Part shown: positions 1-6,567 of the stretch, in pieces | Numbering within the stretch: the stretch's first letter is position 1 | Layout of the letters: the number at the start of each line of letters is the position of its first letter | Notes under the pieces: generated by a model | Seen by the model: only the letters and a program-made list of their open reading frames with translations | The model's database searches: none | Told to the model about the DNA's origin: nothing | Position numbers and translations under genes: made by a program | Source: CAYNGH01 sp964396845 | GTDB lineage: Bacteria > Vulcanimicrobiota > JAJTBE01 > CAYNGH01 | Assembly: GCA_964396845.1 (NCBI GenBank) | Contig: CAYNGH010000028.1 | Location: 1-27,282 of the forward strand | Reading direction: 5' to 3' | DNA: 27,282 nucleotides

Positions 1-123
1 GATGTACGCGGTTCCTGCAAATATTGTAAGTGCAACCGCCAGCGTTGCAATCAACTGCTGGAATCTCTGGGAATACCGGGTATCTCAGACCCACAATCTC
101 CGGCACCGCCACCTCTGCCTTGA
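1..123 (+). CDS. C-terminal end of an unidentified Cys-rich protein (5' end outside window)
   Basis: Frame 1 is open from the first base to TGA at 121-123, giving 40 residues. The first part is Cys-rich and basic, with the pattern CKYCKC followed by a further Cys (CNRQRC), so four cysteines fall within about 11 residues. The end is Pro-rich and low-complexity. The clustered cysteines suggest a small metal- or Fe-S-binding tail, but I do not recognise the family. The next gene begins 71 bases downstream on the same strand. The call rests on the open frame, the protein-like composition and a clean stop. It could be a chance open frame, because only 40 codons are visible. Confidence 0.45.
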   Translation, partial: DVRGSCKYCKCNRQRCNQLLESLGIPGISDPQSPAPPPLP

Positions 124-194
124 TAAAATTCTGAATCCGTAATAATTGAATACCCCCATATCGGCCATAATTTATTATTTCAAAGGAGGAAACC

Positions 195-809
195 ATGGAA
201 CATGATTTTGAACGAATCCGCAAGGCAGTCCCCTTATGGAACAAGTATCAGGAATCCGGGACCTACGGGGTGGTTTTAATCTTTATTGGAGTAGTTTGTA
301 TAATTTTCCTAATTCTGTCAAACCTGTCAAATCTTCGGAATTTACCCATCCTGGTAGTGCTGTTTATCACAGCCATAATGATCCATGGCATCATGCTGAA
401 CAGCAAGTCAAAACAGGCTCATAGTCAGCTTGAACGGGAGCATGGCCGGGACATCACAAAGATGATTCAGGCAGTGGTGGATGAGATTGATGTGATCGAT
501 TCCAAACTGACCCCGGACACCTTCAAGTTTTCCCAGAATATAAGGGCAAAGATAAAAAGACCGGGGAAAAGCGATACTTCCTACCATCACTGGAAGGGAC
601 GTTTCTACGGCGACTGGGTAGCTATTACATGCCTTCAGACCACGGAGTTTTACCTGCTGGATCGTGACTCCTTTGACATCCGGGAATCCGATATGGAATT
701 TCTCGGGCAGAGGGGCGCAAGGATAATCCTGGGAGAACATGGAGAAATGTCGGGATCCATCACCGGGGATTCCCTGGCAAACCTGCGTCGCTGGCAGAAG
801 GGAGAATAA
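195..809 (+). CDS. hypothetical membrane protein with two N-terminal helices
   Basis: This 204-residue protein starts at ATG 195 behind a strong ribosome binding site (AAAGGAGGAAACC). Residues about 25-42 and 49-67 are hydrophobic, forming a two-helix hairpin separated by a short Asn/Arg-containing turn. The remaining ~135 residues are soluble, with a charged stretch after the second helix (KSKQ, LEREHGRD). The topology suggests a small inner-membrane protein with a soluble C-terminal domain, probably cytoplasmic. No catalytic motif is visible and I do not recognise the family. The ankyrin-repeat gene follows 84 bases downstream on the same strand, so co-transcription is possible but not shown. 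Confidence 0.75.
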   Translation: MEHDFERIRKAVPLWNKYQESGTYGVVLIFIGVVCIIFLILSNLSNLRNLPILVVLFITAIMIHGIMLNSKSKQAHSQLEREHGRDITKMIQAVVDEIDVIDSKLTPDTFKFSQNIRAKIKRPGKSDTSYHHWKGRFYGDWVAITCLQTTEFYLLDRDSFDIRESDMEFLGQRGARIILGEHGEMSGSITGDSLANLRRWQKGE

Positions 810-860
810 CCCCCGCCAAAGCTGACAATTTCAGGAAAAGGGAGAAGACCCCCAGCGAAG
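798..860 (+). repeat. short imperfect direct repeat between two genes
   Basis: The segments 798-821 and 838-860 are alike: both begin AAGGGAGAA, continue with an A/C-rich stretch containing CCCCC, and end in a GC(C/G)(A/G)AAG-like block. The first copy covers the last codons of the upstream gene, and the second lies just before the ankyrin gene's leader. It looks like a small local duplication with no evident function. Confidence 0.45.
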
Positions 861-893
861 AATGATACATGTAAATTTTTCAGGAGGTCATCC

Positions 894-1868
894 ATGAAAG
901 CAAGACTTATGGTTTTTTTCATCATTCTGTTACTGGGAATCACCCCGGCCCTGGCCCATGAAATACATGACGCCTCTGCCCGGGGCGATATTTCCGGAAT
1001 CCGGGAAATCATCGACAGGGATCCTTCTCTTCTGAATCTGGCCGATGAAAAGGGCGCCACACCTCTTATGAGATCCCTCCAGGAGAAAAAAGGCGATACC
1101 GCCATGTTTCTCATCTCCAGAGGGGCTGATATAAACAAGGCAGATAACGGCGGGGACACTCCCCTGCACGCTGCCTCGGCCCATGGACTGGATGAAGTGG
1201 CAGAAGTCCTGATAAAAAAAGGCGCTCCTGTAGATTCCGTCAACGCTCTGGGCTGGACTCCCCTTTTCTGGGCGGGAATATACGGCCATGAGAATGTTGC
1301 CGAGCTTCTGACAGATAAGGGAGCAAAGATTGACCACCGCGGGAAGAAGGGCCTCACTCCCCTGTATCTTACCCTCACCGAAGGGATTTACATCGGACTC
1401 AAGGATCAGCGAGCCGATCAGGTGATCAGTGTTGCCAGGCTTCTCATTGACAAGGGAGCCGATGTCAACGTGCTGGATCGCCGGGATAACTCCCTGCTTC
1501 ACTGGGGGGCGAAATTCGGACGGATGGAGATTGTCCGACTGCTCATTGAGAATGACATAAAAATCAACCAGAAGGACGACAACGGCCTGACTCCCCTTCA
1601 TCGGGCCCTGCTGGGACGAAAAGAACAGGTTGTCAATTACCTCGTCGGCAAGGGCGCAAATGTCAATGCCAGGGACAACTTCGGGGCAACTCCCCTGCAT
1701 ATTGCCGCCGCTAATGGTGACATTTCTGTGGTGACCCTTCTTCTGGACAAAGGCGCAGATCCCAATGTAAAAAATGACGTGGGCCACACTCCCCATTATA
1801 TAGCAGTTACTAACGGATACCCCGATATGGCGGAACTTCTTTCAAACAGGGGCGCAAAACAGCAATAG
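894..1868 (+). CDS. exported ankyrin-repeat protein
   Basis: The 324-residue product begins with a typical Sec signal peptide: MKAR, a hydrophobic core to about residue 18, and an ALA-type cleavage site. The rest is about eight ankyrin repeats of ~33 residues with the usual signatures, such as GDTPLHAA, GWTPLFWA, GLTPLHRA and GATPLHIAA, each followed by LL..KGADVN-like turns. Ankyrin arrays are protein-binding scaffolds, so this one should work in the periplasm or outside the cell. The array reaches the C-terminus without any catalytic domain. The RBS is CAGGAGGTCATCC. The PqqD-like gene starts 28 bases after the stop, so this gene may be the first member of the RiPP operon. Its role there is unknown; binding a partner such as a peptidase or the mature peptide would be one possibility. 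Confidence 0.9.
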   Translation: MKARLMVFFIILLLGITPALAHEIHDASARGDISGIREIIDRDPSLLNLADEKGATPLMRSLQEKKGDTAMFLISRGADINKADNGGDTPLHAASAHGLDEVAEVLIKKGAPVDSVNALGWTPLFWAGIYGHENVAELLTDKGAKIDHRGKKGLTPLYLTLTEGIYIGLKDQRADQVISVARLLIDKGADVNVLDRRDNSLLHWGAKFGRMEIVRLLIENDIKINQKDDNGLTPLHRALLGRKEQVVNYLVGKGANVNARDNFGATPLHIAAANGDISVVTLLLDKGADPNVKNDVGHTPHYIAVTNGYPDMAELLSNRGAKQQ

Positions 1869-1896
1869 TTTTACTGCCGATTATCAGGAGAATCTT

Positions 1897-2169
1897 ATGA
1901 ATAAAACCCCGAAAGCTTCATCCCGGGTTATCCTCCGGGTTGAAGATGACCAGTGGGCCATACTTTTTGATCCCGACACCGGAGGCACCTTTGGCCTGGA
2001 CCCGGTGAGCCGGTTCATCTGGGATCGTCTGGACGGCATCAACACTCTTAACGCCATCGAAAATCAACTGCGGACCGAATGTCCCGACACACCTTCCAGC
2101 GCCGGAGAAGACATCCGGGAGTTTGTAGAACAACTGAAGAGGAAGGACCTGCTGGAGGAAACTCCTTGA
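1897..2169 (+). CDS. PqqD-like RiPP recognition protein (RRE)
   Basis: This is a 90-residue stand-alone protein of the PqqD family size and pattern. It has a strand-rich N-terminal half (ILRVEDDQWAILFDPDTGG), then the family hallmark LDPVSRFIWDRLDG, and a C-terminal helix pair (EDIREFVEQLKRKDLLEE). PqqD-type domains bind the leader of a ribosomal peptide and present it to a radical SAM enzyme. The RBS AGGAGAATCTT precedes ATG 1897. The stop overlaps the start of the next gene, a radical SAM/SPASM enzyme, which implies translational coupling. A precursor with an RRE-type leader motif (YxKPxL) lies at 4404-4517. The family assignment is from motif pattern and context; the binding partner is inferred. 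Confidence 0.85.
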   Translation: MNKTPKASSRVILRVEDDQWAILFDPDTGGTFGLDPVSRFIWDRLDGINTLNAIENQLRTECPDTPSSAGEDIREFVEQLKRKDLLEETP

Positions 2170-3260
2170 AGCTGATGCGGTCCCCCCGTTCTGTTGATTT
2201 GAAAATTACCGCCCGGTGCAACCTGCGGTGCAGTTATTGCTATCATTTCACCGGCGATTCTCCTCCGGAAAAAGATTTGGTTTTGTCCTGCTGGATTGAC
2301 TTCATTGACCATCTGGCACAGTGCCAGGTCCTGCGGGTCAGCCTCACAGGAGGAGAGCCGTTCCTCCGGGAGGATATATCTAATATCATTGATGCAGTCA
2401 AAAAGAACCCTATGCGGTTCAAGGTGTTCTCCAACGGGATTCTCATCGGCGACGCTGAAGCCCGGATGCTGGCTCAAAGCCGGCGTTGTGACGGAGTGCA
2501 GGTTTCTCTTGACGGCTCCGGGCCTGCATCCCACGATCCCTTCCGGGGAAAGGGCAGTTTCCACAGGGCAGTGGAGGGAATCCGCCACCTTCAGGCCCAC
2601 GGGGTGCCAGTTACAGTCAAGGTGACCATCCACCGGGAAAACTACCAGGATCTTGAACACTCAGCCCGTTATCTTTTAGACGAACTCAACCTGCCGGGGT
2701 TTTCCACCAATTCCGCATATTCCATGGGACTCTGCCGTAAGAATGAAAAACAGGTTGCCCTGGGCCGGGCTCAGCTTGTGCAGGCAGGGGAGGTTTTAAA
2801 GAAGCTGGATGAAAAATATCCCGGCAGAATCAAGGCCACCGCCGGCCCTCTGTGGATGGCCCGCCGGGTTGAAGAGATCGGGCATATCCAAAGAACCGGC
2901 AAAAAGCCTCCTGCCGGCGGAGGTTATCTTACCGGTTGCCGGGGTGTCTTCAAGAGTCTTGCAGTCCGGGCCGACGGAGTGATAATCCCCTGCAACCAGC
3001 TCCCCCACATGGAACTGGGCAGGATAAACCGGGACTCCTTGATGAAAGTCTGGCAGGAATCCCCACTGCTAAAGGATCTGCGCAACCGGGCCTCCATACC
3101 CCTGTCGGACTTTGAAACCTGCCGGGGATGCCCCATCCTTCACCACTGCACCGGAGGCTGTCCCGGGATGTCTTACCTTAATTTTGGCGACGAGAATGTC
3201 CCCGATACTGCGGGATGTCTGGGAGATTGCTTTACAGGAGAAAACTGCCATGAACACTAA
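2166..3260 (+). CDS. radical SAM/SPASM peptide maturase, first of two
   Basis: This enzyme probably uses TTG 2166, giving 364 residues. GGAGG at 2154-2158 lies 7 bases upstream, and the TTG overlaps the stop of the PqqD-like gene; ATG 2175 is the alternative. The radical SAM signature CNLRCSYC (CxxxCxxC, Cys18/22/25) is followed by the SAM-binding LTGGEPFLR motif. The C-terminal SPASM domain has a Cys pair in CRGV...IIPC, the hallmark CRGCPILHHCTGGC (CxxCx5CxxxC) and later cysteines in GCLGDC, enough for two auxiliary Fe-S clusters. Such enzymes install thioether, C-C or epimer modifications on RiPP precursors. It overlaps the next maturase by 11 bases. The exact reaction cannot be read from sequence. 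Confidence 0.93.
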   Translation: MKLMRSPRSVDLKITARCNLRCSYCYHFTGDSPPEKDLVLSCWIDFIDHLAQCQVLRVSLTGGEPFLREDISNIIDAVKKNPMRFKVFSNGILIGDAEARMLAQSRRCDGVQVSLDGSGPASHDPFRGKGSFHRAVEGIRHLQAHGVPVTVKVTIHRENYQDLEHSARYLLDELNLPGFSTNSAYSMGLCRKNEKQVALGRAQLVQAGEVLKKLDEKYPGRIKATAGPLWMARRVEEIGHIQRTGKKPPAGGGYLTGCRGVFKSLAVRADGVIIPCNQLPHMELGRINRDSLMKVWQESPLLKDLRNRASIPLSDFETCRGCPILHHCTGGCPGMSYLNFGDENVPDTAGCLGDCFTGENCHEH

Positions 3261-4374
3261 CCCGGAAGCCTTGAAAAATCCGTCCCTGAAGGGGCTTTAC
3301 CTTTATCTCACCGAAGGGTGCAACCTCAAATGCCGTCATTGCTGGCTTTCTCCAGCTTACGACGACGGAACCACCCGGCCGGTGATGGATCCCCACATCA
3401 TCGAAAAAATCCTGTTAGAGGCGATGCCTCTGGGCTTGAAAAAAATCAAGCTCACCGGGGGGGAACCCCTGATGCATCCTGAGATTCACCAGATACTTGA
3501 TCTGGTGGCAAAATTTCCCCTGCGCCTTACCATGGAAACCAACGGTTACCTGTTGAATGAAGCCCTGGCGGATCATCTGGCCCGGTTCGAGAATCCCCAC
3601 CTGTCGGTAAGCCTTGACGGAGCAATGGCAACAACCCATGATAAGATCCGGGGTGTAAAGGGGAGTTTTGACAGGGCTTTGCAGGGGATAAATAATCTGG
3701 TGGCCCGGAAAATCCGCCCCCAGATTATAATGACCCTGATGCAGGCTAACCGTTATGAAATCGAAGACATGGTTCACCTGGCCACTGCAGTGGGGGCAAA
3801 ATCCGTCAAATTCAATTTGGTCCAGCCGGCATCCCGGGGTGAAAAAATGCACCAGGAAGGCCATACCATCAGCGTCAGGGAGCTTATCGAAATCGGACGC
3901 TTCGTGGAAGGGGATCTGTCAAAGAGATCCTCGGTTCCCCTTTACTACACATATCCCCAGGCTTTCCGGTCCCTGGGGCGGATATTTGACGACGGCGACT
4001 GCTCCGTCTGCGGGATTCTGAACATCCTGGGGGTTCTGGCCGATGGAAGATATGCTCTTTGCGGTGTGGGCTCGGTTATCCCTGAGATGATAATGGGCTC
4101 TGCCCGGGAAGATTCCATCCAACAGGTTTGGCGGGATAACAGCGTCCTGAAAAAACTTCGTGAAGGGATGCCGGGGAAATTTACCGGGATATGCCGGCGG
4201 TGCGCCATGAAAAACATGTGCCGGGGGGCATGCATCGCTCAGAATTATTATTCCAGCCGGGATATTTGGGCTCCCTTCTGGTTTTGCTCCCAGGCGGAAA
4301 AAGAGGGACTTTTCCCTGAATCGAGAATAATTCCCGACCAGATGTTACAGTCAACTGGTAGCCCAAGGGATTAA
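3250..4374 (+). CDS. radical SAM/SPASM peptide maturase, second of two
   Basis: The ATG at 3250 overlaps the upstream stop and has AGGAG at 3236-3240. The product has 374 residues. Residues 24-31 are CNLKCRHC (CxxxCxxC), followed by LTGGEPLMHPE, the SAM-binding segment. The SPASM domain shows CSVCG...YALC and then CRRCAMKNMCRGAC (CxxCx5CxxxC), with a final FC near the end. It is clearly a paralogue in architecture but not a recent duplicate of its neighbour: leader, linker and SPASM sequences differ throughout. Two different maturases for one tiny precursor suggest two modifications or a heteromeric maturase. A PqqD-like protein, two SPASM enzymes and a small peptide recall cassettes such as SynChlorMet or GeoRSP; I cannot assign this one to either from memory. 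Confidence 0.93.
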   Translation: MNTNPEALKNPSLKGLYLYLTEGCNLKCRHCWLSPAYDDGTTRPVMDPHIIEKILLEAMPLGLKKIKLTGGEPLMHPEIHQILDLVAKFPLRLTMETNGYLLNEALADHLARFENPHLSVSLDGAMATTHDKIRGVKGSFDRALQGINNLVARKIRPQIIMTLMQANRYEIEDMVHLATAVGAKSVKFNLVQPASRGEKMHQEGHTISVRELIEIGRFVEGDLSKRSSVPLYYTYPQAFRSLGRIFDDGDCSVCGILNILGVLADGRYALCGVGSVIPEMIMGSAREDSIQQVWRDNSVLKKLREGMPGKFTGICRRCAMKNMCRGACIAQNYYSSRDIWAPFWFCSQAEKEGLFPESRIIPDQMLQSTGSPRD

Positions 4375-4403
4375 ACCCATCACGGGGAGGAGGGAGTGAA
4401 TCC

Positions 4404-4517
4404 ATGTCCTACAGCAAACCAAGACTGGTCAGCCTTACCGAGGTTGATGCCGTTGGAAACTGCGCCGCAGGCTTCAACGAAGATTCCATGAACTGCTTTG
4501 ACGGGCTGTCCGACTGA
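4404..4517 (+). CDS. putative RiPP precursor peptide, 37 residues
   Basis: This small gene has ATG at 4404 with AGGGAG 7 bases upstream and TGA at 4515-4517, directly before a terminator. Residues 3-8 are YSKPRL, matching the YxxPxL leader motif that PqqD-like RRE domains bind in lasso and related RiPPs. The C-terminal half has two copies of NCxxG, NCAAG (19-23) and NCFDG (30-34), separated by six residues. The only cysteines, Cys20 and Cys31, sit in these repeats and are natural targets for thioether formation by the SPASM maturases. No signal peptide or GG-type protease site is visible. The peptide lies 29 bases after the second maturase. Precursor status is inferred from size, motifs and position. 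Confidence 0.82.
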   Translation: MSYSKPRLVSLTEVDAVGNCAAGFNEDSMNCFDGLSD

Positions 4518-4538
4518 TCAAATTCACGGTTGAAACTT

Positions 4539-4565
4539 AAAAAAGGGGGCATCCCCCTTTTTTTA
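4539..4565. terminator. bidirectional Rho-independent terminator
   Basis: Six A then five G pair perfectly with five C then T residues around a 3-base CAT loop. The stem is 11 bp with T-runs on both strands. It ends the RiPP operon and also serves the converging methyltransferase gene, whose stop codon lies in the T-run at 4563-4565. Confidence 0.9.
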
Positions 4566-5309
4566 TTTCCAACAACTCACCATCACCCGGAGATGTTTTT
4601 CCGGCTCCTGCAGGGTAACAGAAAAATCCCCCACAGGATGGAAACGGGTTTTTTCGAAGCCCGCTTCTGACAACATCTTCCGAATCCTCTCAGGAGAAAT
4701 CACCAGATATTCAAGCTCCCCGGAAAACCGGCAATATTCCCCCTTCAACTCCAGATACGAAACCATCTGTCTTTTTGCTGTTTTCCCGCAGGGATCAAAA
4801 CTCCCCCGGCGGATCATCAGGGGATCTTTGGTTATGGATGTCCGGCCCCATCGGGAAAGACCCCGGGGAGTAATCATGTCAAATACAAACAATCCCCCGG
4901 ACACAAGGGGACTCCAGGCAGAAATAAATAAATCCCGGACTCCCTGTTGGTGGGGCATGTGGTTCACTGAATCCGATGTGGCAGTCACCAGATCCACCAT
5001 TCCATCATGACGGTAACAGGTAACATCCCCCTGCACCAGCCGGCAGGAGCCGTCATCAAGATGAGGTTTTAATACTTCCCGGGCAATGGCCAGCATCTCC
5101 GGGGAGAGATCAACCCCGGTGACATCAAAACTTGCCCTGCAGAGGCTATCTGCCAAGTGTCCGGTGCCACAGCATAGATCCAGAGCCTTCCTGCATCCTC
5201 TGTTTGTTAGTGCCTGTTGCCACAGCCCGATTATAGCCGGGGCAATGGATCGGGGATAATCCGACAGCTCCAGCTGGTAAAACCTTGCAAACTCCCCATT
5301 ATAATCCAT
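4563..5309 (-). CDS. class I SAM-dependent methyltransferase
   Basis: The start is taken at 5309 (MDYNGEF), giving 248 residues. A GAGG lies 9 bases upstream, and the longer frame would only read through the neighbour's 3' end. Motif I ALDLCCGTG is at about 42-50, and the acidic loop GVDLSPEML is at about 65-73. These form the SAM-binding site of Rossmann-fold methyltransferases. The methyl acceptor is not predictable. The gene overlaps the upstream M1-like gene by 11 bases, so the two are translated together. It converges on the RiPP terminator, which makes a tailoring role on the modified peptide conceivable, but nothing in the sequence proves this. Confidence 0.88.
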   Translation of the reverse strand: MDYNGEFARFYQLELSDYPRSIAPAIIGLWQQALTNRGCRKALDLCCGTGHLADSLCRASFDVTGVDLSPEMLAIAREVLKPHLDDGSCRLVQGDVTCYRHDGMVDLVTATSDSVNHMPHQQGVRDLFISAWSPLVSGGLFVFDMITPRGLSRWGRTSITKDPLMIRRGSFDPCGKTAKRQMVSYLELKGEYCRFSGELEYLVISPERIRKMLSEAGFEKTRFHPVGDFSVTLQEPEKHLRVMVSCWK

Positions 5310-6465
5310 CAAAAACCGCCTCATTTTCCTGATTGCCGTCAACCCACCGATGCCACAGATTCTCTGCCTCCGCCCCGACAGGATTGATCTTGCCAAGAAA
5401 ATCCTCCGGCCCGGGACATCTCCCGGCCATATCCCGGATCAGGGACACCGCCCATTGGTGCAACAGTGCCGGGCCAAAAGCCTCTTCCAAGGCATTTAGA
5501 AAACTCAGCCCCCGGCCATGGGCAATGGTCATATCGCATGACTCTGAAGGATTCCCGTAAAAACCGGGGTTTTCTCCCCGGACAACCGCTTCTTCATATG
5601 TCCTGACCATATAACGATAAGCCCCGGGGTTCAATCCCCTATTGCGGGAATATTCCCGGTCGGCCCAGAGTCCCAGCATTATGGAAAGCCATCGGTGAGG
5701 GCCTTTCATAATCCCCCGGTTGAAATACTGGTGGGCCATCTCGTGAGATATGATGAAACTGCGGTAATCCCCGGCGATCTCATCGGGCACTGCCCCCCGG
5801 TGAATCGCTACCATCCCCGGCGCCAGGGGAACCCCGCCAGTCATAGATTTTCTCCCCGGCAGAATTACAAACCGCCTCCCGGGGAAAAATCCAAACAAAT
5901 CCAGAAAGAATCCGGCACAGTCCGCCATTATATTCAAGTCTTCCCGGCAGTCCTCGCCGGGAAAGGATCGCACCCGGACAAGCTCGATATTTCCTTCAAA
6001 TCCCTGCACCGCCATATGACCGGGGACCATCGCAATTCCCAAAGGCCCCGGCCCCCGCCAAGAGATCACCCCGTCATCATCGGGATCCCCTGAAGTGATT
6101 AAAACCATGTCGCCGGGAGAAGCCAGAGAAAAACAATAATCCGTGGAAGATTCAATCTCCTCAATAAAGGGATGCCACCGGCCCGCCCGGAGATAACCCT
6201 CTTTTCCGCCGGGAGCCGTGGTGGAAAATTCCCCCTGAATTCTTGAAACACTGTCTGTCAGGGGTATTATAAAATCCTTGTCATAGGTTTCGTCAACGGG
6301 GCAAATCTCGCCGTCCAATATCAACTGCCGGATAAAACAGCCCCGGGGAATCAGAAGCCTTGTCCCACTGCCGTGGCCGGAAAAGAGGCAAACATCAAAT
6401 ATCCCCGACAGGTTCAATTGCCCGTCGATGCTGACATCAAAAGAATATTTTGCTATTTCATTCAT
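5299..6465 (-). CDS. M1-like (gluzincin) metallopeptidase homologue, possibly inactive
   Basis: The start is ATG 6465 (388 residues) with GGTGG upstream; GTG at 6468 is an equally possible start one codon earlier. A strand-rich N-terminal region with a WHPF segment precedes ISHEMAHQYF at about 240-249, the HExxH zinc motif in the context typical of M1 aminopeptidases (HELAHQWF). In M1 enzymes the third zinc ligand is Glu 19 residues after the second His, within WLNEG. Here that region reads WLSIMLG, and position 19 is Leu; the nearest acidic residues are Asp at 24 and Glu at 26. No signal peptide is seen, so it is probably cytoplasmic. It overlaps the methyltransferase gene. A leader-peptidase role for the nearby RiPP is speculative. 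Confidence 0.75.
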   Translation of the reverse strand: MNEIAKYSFDVSIDGQLNLSGIFDVCLFSGHGSGTRLLIPRGCFIRQLILDGEICPVDETYDKDFIIPLTDSVSRIQGEFSTTAPGGKEGYLRAGRWHPFIEEIESSTDYCFSLASPGDMVLITSGDPDDDGVISWRGPGPLGIAMVPGHMAVQGFEGNIELVRVRSFPGEDCREDLNIMADCAGFFLDLFGFFPGRRFVILPGRKSMTGGVPLAPGMVAIHRGAVPDEIAGDYRSFIISHEMAHQYFNRGIMKGPHRWLSIMLGLWADREYSRNRGLNPGAYRYMVRTYEEAVVRGENPGFYGNPSESCDMTIAHGRGLSFLNALEEAFGPALLHQWAVSLIRDMAGRCPGPEDFLGKINPVGAEAENLWHRWVDGNQENEAVFDGL

Positions 6466-6567
6466 CACGCATCACCACCGGGAAACCCCGGCACTTCCCG
6501 ACTGCATGCAGGTTTTTTGCCTCTCCCCGGCCAAGATATTTCTCACAATAACACCAGGGAGAAATAA

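Noticed and set aside
650..1378. 242-codon minus-strand frame across the gap between the first two plus-strand genes
   Set aside because: Its composition is Ser/Arg/Pro/Phe-rich as expected of a shadow frame, and it overlaps two well-supported plus-strand genes.
930..1796. 288-codon open frame antisense to the ankyrin gene
   Set aside because: It is the mirror of a repetitive, biased coding sequence; the plus-strand frame has a signal peptide and clear ankyrin repeats, and the antisense frame has no ribosome binding site or recognisable motif.
2079..2165. Longer start for the first radical SAM enzyme inside the PqqD-like gene
   Set aside because: The extra 29 residues are a shifted-frame reading of the PqqD-like coding sequence; TTG 2166 has a well-spaced GGAGG.
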